Below the pieces are notes generated by a model, which saw only the letters and a list, made by a program, of their open reading frames with translations, was not told the origin of the DNA and did not search any database. Below are positions 51,697 to 60,565 of a stretch of 64,000 bases of DNA, piece by piece. The first letter of the stretch is position 1; each line of letters begins with the position of its first letter. Position numbers and translations under genes: made by a program. The stretch is from an uncultured Bacillota bacterium (lineage in GTDB: Bacteria; Bacillota; Clostridia; Peptostreptococcales; Anaerovoracaceae): NCBI GenBank assembly GCA_927441425.1, contig CAKMKG010000005.1, positions 62,001 through 126,000 on the forward strand, written 5' to 3'.

Positions 51697-53049
51697 CTAC
51701 AAGATTGCAAAGTAAATGAGAAACAGCAAGGTCAATAGGTACATAAGCCAGTGAACATTCTTGTATTTTCCGGTAAGAGCTGCAATGAGAACATAGCTGA
51801 CAAATCCAAAGGCCAAACCGGAAGCGATGGAAAAGGTCAAAGGCATCATGATGATCGTCAGGATGCAGGGAATTGCTTTCGAGGCGTCGTTCCAATCAAT
51901 CTCACTCAGTGAGGAGCACATTAAAATACCAACAATGATGAGCGCAGGTGCAGTTGCAGCAGATGGAACGCATAAAAATAATGGGGAAAGAAACGGTGCC
52001 ACGATAAAGCACAAGGCCACCACCAGAGCGGTCATGCCCGTTCTACCTCCTGCATTGACACCGGCAGCACTTTCAGCGTAGGTGGTTGTATTTGAGGTTC
52101 CCAGAAGAGCTCCGATGATGGTTCCGCAGGAATCGGCCACCAAAGCACGACTTCCATTTTTTAGGTCGCCCCGCTCGTCGATCATGCCAGCCTTTGATGC
52201 GATCCCTACAAAGCCGCCGATGGTGTCAAAGAAATCTACAAAGAACAAGGAAAAAATCGGTACAATCAGAGAAAATTTCAAGGCTCCTTCCAGGTCCAGC
52301 TGGAAAGCTACAGGGGTCAATGACGGCATTTTGTCGAAAATTCCATACGCTCCCGGATAAAATCCGGCAATGGGACTTCCGGTTGCCGGATCGATAACAA
52401 ATAAACCGATGATTGTCATTACAATAATTCCAATCAATAGGTTCCCGGGAACTCTACGAATGACAAGGACAGCAGAAATCAACAAGCCGGCGATTGCCAG
52501 GAGGACTTTTGGATCTCCTAGGTTCCCGAGCCCCAAAATGGTAGCAGGATTTGCAACGACGATCCCGCCATTGGTTAGGCCTATAAAGGTAATGAAGATT
52601 CCAACTCCTGCAGTCACTGCAACTTTCAGAGAGGACGGAATCGCTTTAATAATGAGTCCCTTTATTTTCGTTAATGTTACGATCAGTGCCAGACACCCTG
52701 AAATAAAGACGACACCCAACGCGGTCTGCCAGGTCAATCCCATGGCGCCGCATAGCGTATATGTAAAAAAAGCATTTAAACCCATACCCGGAGCAAGGGC
52801 AAAAGGGTAATTCGCGAATAAGCCCATCAGTAATGTCGCCGCTCCGGCTGCCAGGCAAGTTGCAGTCAAAACAGCACCATAATCCAGACCAGTCCCCGTA
52901 TCCGGACCGGCAAGCACCATAGGATTGACGATAATGATGTAGGCCATTGTAACAAACGTGGTAAGGCCGGCTATGATCTCGGTCTTTAGATTGGTTTTAT
53001 TCTCTCTAAAAAGAAAAAAGCTTGAAAGAAGTCCACGGTTTTGATGCAT
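51697..53049 (-). CDS. NCS2 (AzgA-like) purine permease
   Basis: 450 residues with about twelve to fourteen membrane segments. It belongs to the NCS2/AzgA group for hypoxanthine, guanine or adenine uptake by proton symport: ENKTNLKTEIIAGLTTFVTM, LAPGMGLNAFFTYTL, VDFFDTIGGFVGIASKAGM and TTTYAESAAGVNAGGRTGM are the family blocks. A TATAAT lies about 30 bases before the start on the minus strand, but I found no purine riboswitch. It is a single-gene unit. Confidence 0.9.
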   Translation of the reverse strand: MHQNRGLLSSFFLFRENKTNLKTEIIAGLTTFVTMAYIIIVNPMVLAGPDTGTGLDYGAVLTATCLAAGAATLLMGLFANYPFALAPGMGLNAFFTYTLCGAMGLTWQTALGVVFISGCLALIVTLTKIKGLIIKAIPSSLKVAVTAGVGIFITFIGLTNGGIVVANPATILGLGNLGDPKVLLAIAGLLISAVLVIRRVPGNLLIGIIVMTIIGLFVIDPATGSPIAGFYPGAYGIFDKMPSLTPVAFQLDLEGALKFSLIVPIFSLFFVDFFDTIGGFVGIASKAGMIDERGDLKNGSRALVADSCGTIIGALLGTSNTTTYAESAAGVNAGGRTGMTALVVALCFIVAPFLSPLFLCVPSAATAPALIIVGILMCSSLSEIDWNDASKAIPCILTIIMMPLTFSIASGLAFGFVSYVLIAALTGKYKNVHWLMYLLTLLFLIYFAIL

Positions 53050-53188
53050 GCGTTATCTCCGTTCTCGTTTGATTGATTATACGAAAAAAATTCTTTACGA
53101 AATTTCATAACTCAATCATTATAATAAAATATGATTGGGATGGCAACATGCTTATTTCAGTCATATTATATGTTCGAGGTGATGAATC

Positions 53189-53401
53189 ATGGATCCAAAA
53201 GATACCGATCAAGATGCAAGCTATACATTTTTAGAATGTCTTTCTCCCAAATGCGGAACTGTATTGGCTGCAGTGATCGCCGATATTTTAGCTGATGGTT
53301 TAGATACAAATCAAATCGCTACGCTAGGGGGATTCATTACAATTATCGGAGACTCATTGGGATATATTTCCGCTCATATGGAACTCACTGATTCAAAGTA
53401 G
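53189..53401 (+). CDS. Small conserved protein (possibly DUF6774)
   Basis: 70 residues, mostly helical and partly hydrophobic, with LECLSPKCGTVLAAVIADIL and TLGGFITIIGDSLGYISAH. Similar short proteins of Clostridia carry one or two cysteines near the start and a closing GD-L-I pattern; I think of the DUF6774 group but cannot confirm it. GAGGTG precedes the ATG by 7 bases, which supports a real gene. The two cysteines could bind metal or form a disulfide. Confidence 0.55.
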   Translation: MDPKDTDQDASYTFLECLSPKCGTVLAAVIADILADGLDTNQIATLGGFITIIGDSLGYISAHMELTDSK

Positions 53402-53497
53402 CCATATTTCTTAAATTATATCTATTAAAAATGTCAATTCCCCTGTATAATTTGTTTATCCATCTTTAATATTTGCTTACTATATGGGAGGAAGCTA

Positions 53498-53908
53498 ATG
53501 AGTACAAAATACGCAGTTATTATTCAGTGTGATATTTCAAGACAAAGGTGCAGCGGATTCGCGTGTACAAACGCATTCTACAACAGAGATGACTCCTTTA
53601 AGGATTACCATGGCGACGTAAGATATATCTCTTTGACCTGCGGAGGGTGCTGCGGAGCAAGCTTGGCTGCTAAACTGGAGCATTTTTCAAACAAGCTGGC
53701 AAAAAAGACCGATGTAAAAAAAGATGAGGTTGTGGTTCATTTGTCCTCATGTATGGTCACCGATAATTACCATCATGATCGATGTCCGCACTTTGACTAT
53801 ATTAAGGGCCTTGTCGAAAAGAAGGGTTACCATACTATTGTTGAGGGTACATATATTAGCAAAACCTCTGCAAAGAAAAGAGAAATCGGAGAATACAAGC
53901 GTTATTAA
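53498..53908 (+). CDS. CGGC domain protein
   Basis: 136 residues matching the CGGC domain (PF08821 type). The N-terminal part has CDISRQRCSGFACTNAFYNR, the name-giving motif is LTCGGCCGASLAAKLEHF, and HLSSCMVTDNYHHDRCPHFD follows. The many cysteines and histidines suggest metal or iron-sulfur binding; the family has no proven activity. GGGAGG precedes the ATG. A strong terminator follows the stop. Confidence 0.85.
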   Translation: MSTKYAVIIQCDISRQRCSGFACTNAFYNRDDSFKDYHGDVRYISLTCGGCCGASLAAKLEHFSNKLAKKTDVKKDEVVVHLSSCMVTDNYHHDRCPHFDYIKGLVEKKGYHTIVEGTYISKTSAKKREIGEYKRY

Positions 53909-53940
53909 ATATAAGATTATAGATAGAATCAAACAAAAGA

Positions 53941-53998
53941 AAAACTTCCTCTCTTACCTCGCTGGTGGTATAACCATACCGAAGAGAAAGGAAGTTTT
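53941..53998. terminator. Bidirectional terminator between CGGC gene and amidohydrolase gene
   Basis: AAAACTTCC (53941-53949) pairs with GGAAGTTTT (53990-53998), and CTCTT with AAGAG inside. A GGTGGTAT/ATACC stem closes the loop. It has A- and T-runs on the two sides and separates two convergent genes. Confidence 0.8.
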
Positions 53999-54018
53999 CT
54001 GTTTAAGAAGTTAATAAT

Positions 54019-55617
54019 TTAAACCTTAAAGATAATTTTTCCATCAACCATAGTAAGTAAAGGTCTGGTCTTCTTTAATTCTTTACCTTGGCATTCAAAT
54101 ATATTTCTGTTCAGGACAACTAAATCCGCTGACTTACCGCAATCAAGGCTTCCGCACTTTTCCTCCAGATGCAATACCATCGCAGAGCCCATTGTATAGC
54201 AATGAATTGCTTCTACTAGAGAAAGTCGCTGCTCCGGATTCCACCCTGCAGAAGGCAAGCCGTTATTCAATTGCCTGTAAACAGCCCTGTGGATCCCTTC
54301 ATATGGGTTTAAGGCAACCACAGGGCAATCGGTACCAAATCCGCAATAGCCGTTTTGCTTTAGCAATGATTGGAAAGGCCATGTAAATCGGCACCTATCC
54401 GCTCCAAGTATCTCGATAAAGGGATGGCTTTCCAGATCACTCCAGAACATATGCTCCGGCTGGACGGAAGGAATCACTCCCAGTTCACCAAACCGCTTGA
54501 TATCATTCTCGGCAATTACTTCAATATGCTCCACGGTATGACGCAGTTCCTTGATATCAGCAACCTTTGCCGCCGCCTCATATGCATCCAGTGCCAGACG
54601 AACTGCTCCATCACCACAGGCGTGAAATCTGACCTGGAAACCGGCTTTTGTGGCCTTGATGATTTCCTCGGTCAGATAGTCAAGACTTAGCAACGGTTCA
54701 CTGCAAAAGCCGGGGATGTTGCAGTAAGGATCCAGCAAGTAGCCGTTGCCGCAGGCCGGAGTACCATCAAGAAACGCTTTCAGCGAATTAATACTGATCA
54801 AATCAGTCGTATACTTTTCCTTCTGCTCCTTGATCAATTCCACTCCGGAAGTGAGGGGATACGAAAGGTTTATTTTTGCAGAAAGACAACCGCGTCTCTC
54901 CAGCTCTTTGTACACAGGCGCCATATCCGTACACAGATACTGAATATCACTAACACCTGTAATCCCAAATTCCGAACATTTGGTTAAGAATCCTTTCGTA
55001 ATATCTACTAAATAATCAAGACCAAAATCAAAGGCTTTTTTCGTTACTTTTTTCATGGCCTCAAATTCCAAAAGATAGCCTGTTGGATTCCCTTCCTTGT
55101 CTCTTTCTATTTTCCCTGACGCCACGTCCGGTGTGTCCCTGTTGATTCCACAAATTTCAAGTGCCTTACTGTTTACCCACAGGCTGTGCAATTCTTCATT
55201 CAATAAAGCAACAGGCGTGTCTTTAAAAAACTTGTCTAACGAATTTTTAGTCGGTGGTGTTTTTTCACTCCACTGATGATAGGTCCATCCAAATCCGAAG
55301 ATCCAACCATTATCAGCTGGGTTTCTTCCATCCTCATAAAGTTTTCTTGCAGTATCTTCCTCAGATTGGCAGTCATTTAAATTCGTATACACGCCCTGCA
55401 AAGCTGCCAGAAGAACATGGGTATGGCTATCAATGAATCCGGGGCAAACTGTTTTACCTTTATAATCAAGTTCTTTTGTATCCGTTCCTTTCCACTCGAT
55501 TGCATTTTTTCCAAGAAAGCAGATTTTTCCATCCTTAATTGCTATTTGCCCGTCATAGCACGGCCTATGAGATGAAATAAAAATATTGTCTGATTTTATT
55601 ATGTAATCGGCATTCAT
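54019..55617 (-). CDS. YtcJ-like metal-dependent amidohydrolase
   Basis: 532 residues of the amidohydrolase superfamily (COG1574 type). The metal ligands are FIDSHTHVLLAA (HxH) near residue 62, RFHACGDGAVRLALDAYEAA, TVEHIEVI and the acidic GFGTDCPVV. Characterised relatives include an N-substituted formamide deformylase; most are unassigned. It is the last gene of the NCS1 permease operon, 33 bases after the nitrilase-like amidase gene. The substrate is unknown; an amide, formamide or ring imide would fit. Confidence 0.88.
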   Translation of the reverse strand: MNADYIIKSDNIFISSHRPCYDGQIAIKDGKICFLGKNAIEWKGTDTKELDYKGKTVCPGFIDSHTHVLLAALQGVYTNLNDCQSEEDTARKLYEDGRNPADNGWIFGFGWTYHQWSEKTPPTKNSLDKFFKDTPVALLNEELHSLWVNSKALEICGINRDTPDVASGKIERDKEGNPTGYLLEFEAMKKVTKKAFDFGLDYLVDITKGFLTKCSEFGITGVSDIQYLCTDMAPVYKELERRGCLSAKINLSYPLTSGVELIKEQKEKYTTDLISINSLKAFLDGTPACGNGYLLDPYCNIPGFCSEPLLSLDYLTEEIIKATKAGFQVRFHACGDGAVRLALDAYEAAAKVADIKELRHTVEHIEVIAENDIKRFGELGVIPSVQPEHMFWSDLESHPFIEILGADRCRFTWPFQSLLKQNGYCGFGTDCPVVALNPYEGIHRAVYRQLNNGLPSAGWNPEQRLSLVEAIHCYTMGSAMVLHLEEKCGSLDCGKSADLVVLNRNIFECQGKELKKTRPLLTMVDGKIIFKV

Positions 55618-55650
55618 ATCGGTTCCTAATTCCTTTCAATATTCTTCCAC

Positions 55651-56544
55651 TTAGTAAGCAGGGGTTATTCCATCTATTGTCATGAGCGTTTGATACCGTT
55701 CCGGCCGCCTATCTCTGAAAAATAAATTCATTTTTCTGTCATTCGCCAGCTCATCTAAGTCAAAGGTGTGAACCAGGATGGATTCCGTTTTCGTGTCCGC
55801 TGCTTCCAGTAAATTCCCATATTGATCGGAAATGAACGAGGAGCCATAGAAGGTGATCCCCGTCTCATCAATATACTCAGAACCAATTCTGTTAGATGCA
55901 ACAACCGGTACCACATTGGCCGCAGAATGACCTAGCATTGTATTTTGCCAATGAACGTTGTTGAATGTTTCCTGTGCCAGCTTTGCGGGCTTTGCTGCAA
56001 AGGTACCGATTGCAGTGGGATACATTAATATTTCAGCGCCTTGCAAGCACATGCACCGTGCCGCTTCCGGAAACCATTGATCCCAGCAAATTCCTACTCC
56101 GATACTACCATACCTAGTCTTCCAAACCTTGAATCCGGTGTCACCGGGCGTAAAGTAAAACTTTTCATAATAACCCGGATCATCAGGAATGTGGGTTTTT
56201 CTATATTTCCCTAAATTTCGTCCGTCCGCATCAATCATGACAACCGAGTTATAATGTGTATTGCCGGCTTTTTCAAAAAAACTCACCGGGATTACAACAT
56301 GAAGCTCTTTTGCCAGCGCCATCATTCTTTGAATAACAGGATGTCCTTGCTCCTCCTTTGCCAAGTTAAAATAATCATAATTGTAGACCTGGCAAAAATA
56401 TTGGTGAGCAAACAGTTCCTGAATCAAAACCACGTCGGCACCTTTTTCTTTGGCCTGTCTAATGAGCTTTTCGGCATTTGACACATTATATTCCGTATCC
56501 GTGGTGCATTTCATCTGTGTTGCAGCCAATGTCACATTTCTCAT
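55651..56544 (-). CDS. Carbon-nitrogen hydrolase (N-carbamoylputrescine amidase-like)
   Basis: 297 residues of the nitrilase superfamily. The catalytic triad is visible as Glu in VLIQELFAHQYF, Lys in YRKTHIPDDPGYYEK and Cys in VGICWDQWFPEAAR. The sequence YEKFYFTPGDTGFKVW with these blocks resembles AguB, N-carbamoylputrescine amidase, and beta-ureidopropionase relatives. No agmatine deiminase gene is adjacent, which argues against a standard AguA/AguB pathway. It shares an operon with the NCS1 permease and the amidohydrolase. Confidence 0.87.
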   Translation of the reverse strand: MRNVTLAATQMKCTTDTEYNVSNAEKLIRQAKEKGADVVLIQELFAHQYFCQVYNYDYFNLAKEEQGHPVIQRMMALAKELHVVIPVSFFEKAGNTHYNSVVMIDADGRNLGKYRKTHIPDDPGYYEKFYFTPGDTGFKVWKTRYGSIGVGICWDQWFPEAARCMCLQGAEILMYPTAIGTFAAKPAKLAQETFNNVHWQNTMLGHSAANVVPVVASNRIGSEYIDETGITFYGSSFISDQYGNLLEAADTKTESILVHTFDLDELANDRKMNLFFRDRRPERYQTLMTIDGITPAY

Positions 56545-56560
56545 TTGTCCTGCAGCTCCT

Positions 56561-57982
56561 CTACTCTTCGATTATCTCTTGAACATTCTTGTAATAGTCC
56601 ACATTTCCAATATTATAAGGTACAATTACCAGCCTTCCATATAAATAATATAATACAAGGCATACGGCCATAGAAGGAATGGATGCAGTTGTCATCGTAA
56701 ATATGCCACTGGATTCCCATGTTACCGGATTTAGTATCGCACAGTATGTCACGATAGACAGGATGAATATGATGACTGCAGCCCAGTTCACACCTAATGT
56801 ATAATAATAGTCAGAGGAGTTTGTTTTATTATATATTGATCTCAAATTAATTGTTTGTTTCCTGAAGACATAATAGTCCAATATCTGCAGAACACTTAAC
56901 GGTCCGAATAAAGCAACGCAGAAGTTTAGCAGCATTTGGTAATTCCCATAAACAAAGTCAGGGAAAAAGCTGATTATAATTGCCGGCACTGCAAAGCTTC
57001 CTGACACGATGATCCATTTTCTATTGGAGAATACATTGAACTGCTTCAGCCCTAAGCAGGTGTTATACATTACATATGAGTTAGAGGTCATATTTGCGAG
57101 AATTACAAATATAAGTGCTATGACACCAAGTGTTATACCACCAAGGGGAATCATCCATGTTGTAGGATCGCTGCCTCCAATGGAGTATGCGGCTGCAGCC
57201 GAAAGCACGTTCATTGCAACACATGCGAAGGACAGTCCAAAAACATTGCCCCAGAAGGCGGAAGGAGAAGTTTTATTCAGTCTCCCAAGTGCTCCAAGAC
57301 CGGGCCACCAAGACAGTCCCGCGCCCAGGCAAAGTTCAAATACAAGAATAATATTCAGTAGTTTTCCATCATACGGATCAATGGCTTTTGCGTTTACTAT
57401 CGTTGCCAAGTCATATTTTGAGATCAGCGAAATAATCATGATCACAACGACTACTAACAGTCCCGGAACCATAATTCTATTCATGATCTTCAAAGCACTT
57501 GGCCCTTTTACGACTGACCACCAAGTCAGCAGCACCGCGATAATCGTAATCGCCGGGAATGACCACTCAGGAGCAACTACCCCAACCAACGCTTCATATA
57601 TATTTTGACATGATCTTGCAATCATGGATGCCAAAACAACAACCCATCCAAGATTCGTTATCAAGAATATCGCCAGGATAATCTTCATTCCATTTTTGCC
57701 TAGAAAAGATATGATTGAAGTATATGTATCGATACCATATTTTGCGGAAGGGATTGTTGATGCCAAAGCCGCCAGTATTACACCCAACGTATTTCCCACA
57801 AAGGAAATAATTACTGCAGTCTTAAAATCAACCAATAGGGCAAGGAGTCCTCCCGTCAGGAAACACCATGTTGCAATACCCCAACCAATATTTATTAATG
57901 ATGAATCTAACAATCCAAGATTTCTTTCACTCTTGATTACCGGTAATGTACTGAACTGAGACTCATAAACCTGCTTATCCAT
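56561..57982 (-). CDS. NCS1-family permease (cytosine/purine/hydantoin type)
   Basis: 473 residues with about twelve membrane segments. NIGWGIATWCFLTGG near residue 30, LGAGLSWWPGLGALGRL and PFGPLS-like ALFGPLSVLQILDYYVFRKQ are NCS1 patterns. Members import nucleobases, allantoin, hydantoins or vitamins by cation symport. The position between a small membrane protein gene and two C-N hydrolase genes suggests that it brings in their substrate. Confidence 0.88.
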   Translation of the reverse strand: MDKQVYESQFSTLPVIKSERNLGLLDSSLINIGWGIATWCFLTGGLLALLVDFKTAVIISFVGNTLGVILAALASTIPSAKYGIDTYTSIISFLGKNGMKIILAIFLITNLGWVVVLASMIARSCQNIYEALVGVVAPEWSFPAITIIAVLLTWWSVVKGPSALKIMNRIMVPGLLVVVVIMIISLISKYDLATIVNAKAIDPYDGKLLNIILVFELCLGAGLSWWPGLGALGRLNKTSPSAFWGNVFGLSFACVAMNVLSAAAAYSIGGSDPTTWMIPLGGITLGVIALIFVILANMTSNSYVMYNTCLGLKQFNVFSNRKWIIVSGSFAVPAIIISFFPDFVYGNYQMLLNFCVALFGPLSVLQILDYYVFRKQTINLRSIYNKTNSSDYYYTLGVNWAAVIIFILSIVTYCAILNPVTWESSGIFTMTTASIPSMAVCLVLYYLYGRLVIVPYNIGNVDYYKNVQEIIEE

Positions 57983-58003
57983 TTTTCGATCCCTCCATTC
58001 TTT

Positions 58004-58216
58004 TTATATCCAAGATATACATAAAGCCATTAACCCTACGCAAACAACTACCAGTGCAGTAATGAATGTAGTATCCGTTTTTGAGAGCTTTGCAGTCTCT
58101 CCTCCATAGGTTTCAATTGAAGTTATTCGTTCAAATAGCAGTTCTTCAAAAACAGGATCCAGTCCTGTCTTGCCAGCCAATTCAACTCGCACATCGTCAA
58201 TATTTGCTGTTTTCAT
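58004..58216 (-). CDS. Small single-pass membrane protein linked to the NCS1 permease
   Basis: About 70 residues: a charged N-terminal part (residues 1-45, with LDPVFEELLFERI) and one C-terminal membrane helix (TTFITALVVVCVGLMALCI). The ATG at 58228 lies inside the ribosome binding site, GGAGG, so the ATG at 58216 is the start. It is the first gene of the operon, 21 bases before the permease. Such small proteins sometimes act as accessory subunits of symporters; that is inference. Confidence 0.65.
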   Translation of the reverse strand: MKTANIDDVRVELAGKTGLDPVFEELLFERITSIETYGGETAKLSKTDTTFITALVVVCVGLMALCISWI

Positions 58217-58279
58217 ATTTACCTCCATACCTACAATATTTTTAAGAATTTTCTAATATTTTAATAATAACAATAGAAC

Positions 58280-58307
58280 TACATAACAGATACAATACTT
58301 TTGTCAA
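58280..58307 (-). promoter_or_regulatory. Promoter of the NCS1 permease operon
   Basis: On the minus strand TTGACA (58302-58307) and TATGTA (58280-58285) are 16 bases apart, about 64 bases before the first gene. The region around it is AT-rich and may hold the AraC-type regulator's site. Confidence 0.55.
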
Positions 58308-58327
58308 TAACTTAGATATTTCCTAAC

Positions 58328-58360
58328 AAAAAAAGCTGTCAATCCTAAAGGAATGACAAC
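58328..58360 (-). terminator. Terminator of the AraC-type regulator gene
   Basis: GTTGTCATTCC and GGATTGACAGC form an 11-bp stem with one mismatch and loop TTTA, followed by seven Ts on the minus strand. It starts about 17 bases after the stop at 58377. Confidence 0.85.
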
Positions 58361-58376
58361 TTTAGTATCACTTTTG

Positions 58377-59729
58377 TTAGTTTTTTTCATTTCCGACCAA
58401 GAACGTAATCATATTTATAGAATCTGGGCAAAGGTTAATCTGATGCTCCAAAAGTCCCAAAGGGCTTGAAAGTAAAAAATAATTCGTACTTGAGAGCTTT
58501 TTATCAACGATTCTATTTTCCCTGACAACAATTTCTGTCATACCCAACAGATGATTGATCCGCACTTTAATGGCTTTTGATATTGAGTTATTGTATTGAA
58601 ATATCAGTACGTTGATCGTTTTTTCGGCCTTTGTTATTATGTAATCATCCCCAAATCCTATCATTTCTTGAGTCAGCATTTCCAAGATATCACTGCCTAT
58701 ATATTTCGCCTCCAGCATTTCCGCTTCCACAAGCTTTACAATGCAAGCTTTCAAGAAAAGTGGTCTGATTTTACTGTTTTCCTTCATATTAATTTCTATC
58801 ATTCTGTTCTTGATATCGCTTTCGCCCATCATTTCAATGGGTAGTTCTTTCAGACGAGGTTCAACCTTACCAAGCACTTTATCCTTGAATTCTTTTCTAT
58901 AACTTACAGGCGATGTGCTGAACCACTTTATAAAATGGCTCTTAAAATATTGTGAGTTTGAAAACCCGCATTCAAGCGCAATTTCAGTGATTGATTTATT
59001 TGTTTCAAGCAGCAGCAGCTCCGACATTTCAGTTCTAACCATGCATAAAAAATTTTGGAAATTTTCTCCTGTATTCGCTTTGATCAGATGGGACAAATAA
59101 TATTTATTGATATGAACATTTTTTGATAAATCTAAAAGGCTGATTTTATTGGGGTAATTCTGGTATATTTCTTCAACAATTCCATTGATTCTTTCGAAAT
59201 TTGCCTTGTCCATTTGATTATGCATTCTCATTTTGAATTGTTTGTCGTCGCGGTTTATACTGAAGTACTGATAATCTTCATACAATATCTCTATGCAGTC
59301 CTTCCCGATTGATACAACTTTGTCTTTATTTCCATTGTCACATGTGTTAACTTCTTTCACCGCTTCTTTCATTAATTCGATCAGTCTAAAGTAATTTTCA
59401 TTCTGATTCTTCCTTTTATGCTGATAAGAAATAAAAATTTTCTCCTCTATATCCGGAAAATTGCTGATAAAATATGCTACGTCAACGTATAGCGACAGTA
59501 TTATATTTTCTCCCATAGTCCCTTTAATCGCATAAATATCTTTGATGTTAATGATGTGAATATCTCCCTCGTTTAATATGTAATTCGAAAAGCTAACCTT
59601 TAGTTCTATGCTTCCGGACATGATATACAGTATTTGAATGCAGCTATGATAGTGAAGCGGATAATCTTCAATTGTCCAAAGCCTAGCTCTTATTGGGAAA
59701 TCGTTGTTTTCAAATACTCTTTCATACAT
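58377..59729 (-). CDS. AraC-family regulator with a C-terminal extension
   Basis: 450 residues. An N-terminal cupin-like sensor covers about 1-85 (YPLHYHSCIQILYIMSGSIEL). The double helix-turn-helix lies in the middle, about 180-280: ISLLDLSKNVHINKYYLSHL and ITEIALECGFSNSQYFKSHF. Instead of ending there, about 165 residues follow (IEMMGESDIKNRMIEI onward) with no motif I recognise. It is upstream of, and co-directional with, the permease operon, separated by a terminator, so it is the likely regulator of that operon. Confidence 0.85.
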   Translation of the reverse strand: MYERVFENNDFPIRARLWTIEDYPLHYHSCIQILYIMSGSIELKVSFSNYILNEGDIHIINIKDIYAIKGTMGENIILSLYVDVAYFISNFPDIEEKIFISYQHKRKNQNENYFRLIELMKEAVKEVNTCDNGNKDKVVSIGKDCIEILYEDYQYFSINRDDKQFKMRMHNQMDKANFERINGIVEEIYQNYPNKISLLDLSKNVHINKYYLSHLIKANTGENFQNFLCMVRTEMSELLLLETNKSITEIALECGFSNSQYFKSHFIKWFSTSPVSYRKEFKDKVLGKVEPRLKELPIEMMGESDIKNRMIEINMKENSKIRPLFLKACIVKLVEAEMLEAKYIGSDILEMLTQEMIGFGDDYIITKAEKTINVLIFQYNNSISKAIKVRINHLLGMTEIVVRENRIVDKKLSSTNYFLLSSPLGLLEHQINLCPDSINMITFLVGNEKN

Positions 59730-59793
59730 AAATCACTACCTCCAACTTTGAATCAATCGAAATAATAATTTTAATGATTCGTTAATGAAAAAC

Positions 59794-59873
59794 GCGCCCG
59801 GGTTAGTGTGTTCTCAAGGGAAACCATCCGACCGAAGGGGAGCGGTTTCTAAGAGAGCATACCTGCCAGGCGC
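59794..59873 (-). terminator. Long imperfect hairpin after deoC
   Basis: GCGCCCGG (59794-59801) pairs with CCAGGCGC (59866-59873), and GAAACC with GGTTTC further in; the rest of the 80-base arch pairs loosely. On the minus strand a TTTTTC follows the stem, so it can end deoC transcription. Confidence 0.65.
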
Positions 59874-59886
59874 ATTTATTATCAAT

Positions 59887-60546
59887 TTATTTCATGCTTT
59901 CCTTTAAAATTTCTACGGACGCACTGGCTCCGATCCGGTCGGCTCCAGCCTCGATCATCTCCATGGTCTTTTTCAGATCCCGGATTCCGCCGGAAGCTTT
60001 GACCTGAAGGTCTCTGTCAACGGTTTTTTTCATGAGAGCAACGTGATGGGGGGTAGCTCCTTCTTTGGAGAAGCCCGTTGAGGTCTTTACAAAGGCTGCT
60101 CCTGCTTCTCTTGAAAGTTCGCATGCTTTTACAATTTCCTCATCTGTCAGCAGGCAGGTCTCCAGGATCACCTTAACGATGGCTCCGTGCTCTTCGGCAA
60201 CTGCCACCACCGTGGCGATATCCTGTCTTACATAATCATACAGTTCTTCCTTCAGCGCACCGATATGGATAACCATATCGATCTCTTCTGCGCCTTCGCT
60301 GCAGGCCCACTCTGTCTCAAATGCTTTTACATCCACGCTGCAGGCTCCCAAAGGAAATCCGATGACGGCTGCGATCTTGACATCCGTTCCCTCCAGAAGC
60401 TCACTTGCCAGAGGTACATAGCTTGAGTTGACACAAACCGCATAGAAGCCATATTCCTTCGCTTCATCGCACAGCTTGATCACGTCAGCAGCCGTCGCTT
60501 CCGGCTTTAAAACGGTATGGTCAAAATATTGATTGAATTCTTTCAT
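59887..60546 (-). CDS. deoC: Deoxyribose-phosphate aldolase
   Basis: About 219 residues. DeoC splits 2-deoxyribose 5-phosphate into glyceraldehyde 3-phosphate and acetaldehyde. The start MKEFNQYFDHTVLKPEATA, the Schiff-base lysine in AAFVKTSTGFSKEGATPHHV and the block VKASGGIRDLKKTMEMIEAG are intact. The frame is open to 60678, but that overlaps pduL by 113 bases; the ATG at 60546 follows AAGGTGA and gives the usual length. It is paired with pduL. Confidence 0.93.
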   Translation of the reverse strand: MKEFNQYFDHTVLKPEATAADVIKLCDEAKEYGFYAVCVNSSYVPLASELLEGTDVKIAAVIGFPLGACSVDVKAFETEWACSEGAEEIDMVIHIGALKEELYDYVRQDIATVVAVAEEHGAIVKVILETCLLTDEEIVKACELSREAGAAFVKTSTGFSKEGATPHHVALMKKTVDRDLQVKASGGIRDLKKTMEMIEAGADRIGASASVEILKESMK

Positions 60547-60565
60547 CTCATCACCTTTACCACTA

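Noticed and set aside
53050-53188. Purine riboswitch before the NCS2 permease
   Set aside because: The leader between the TATAAT-like sequence and the start is too short and lacks the aptamer core.
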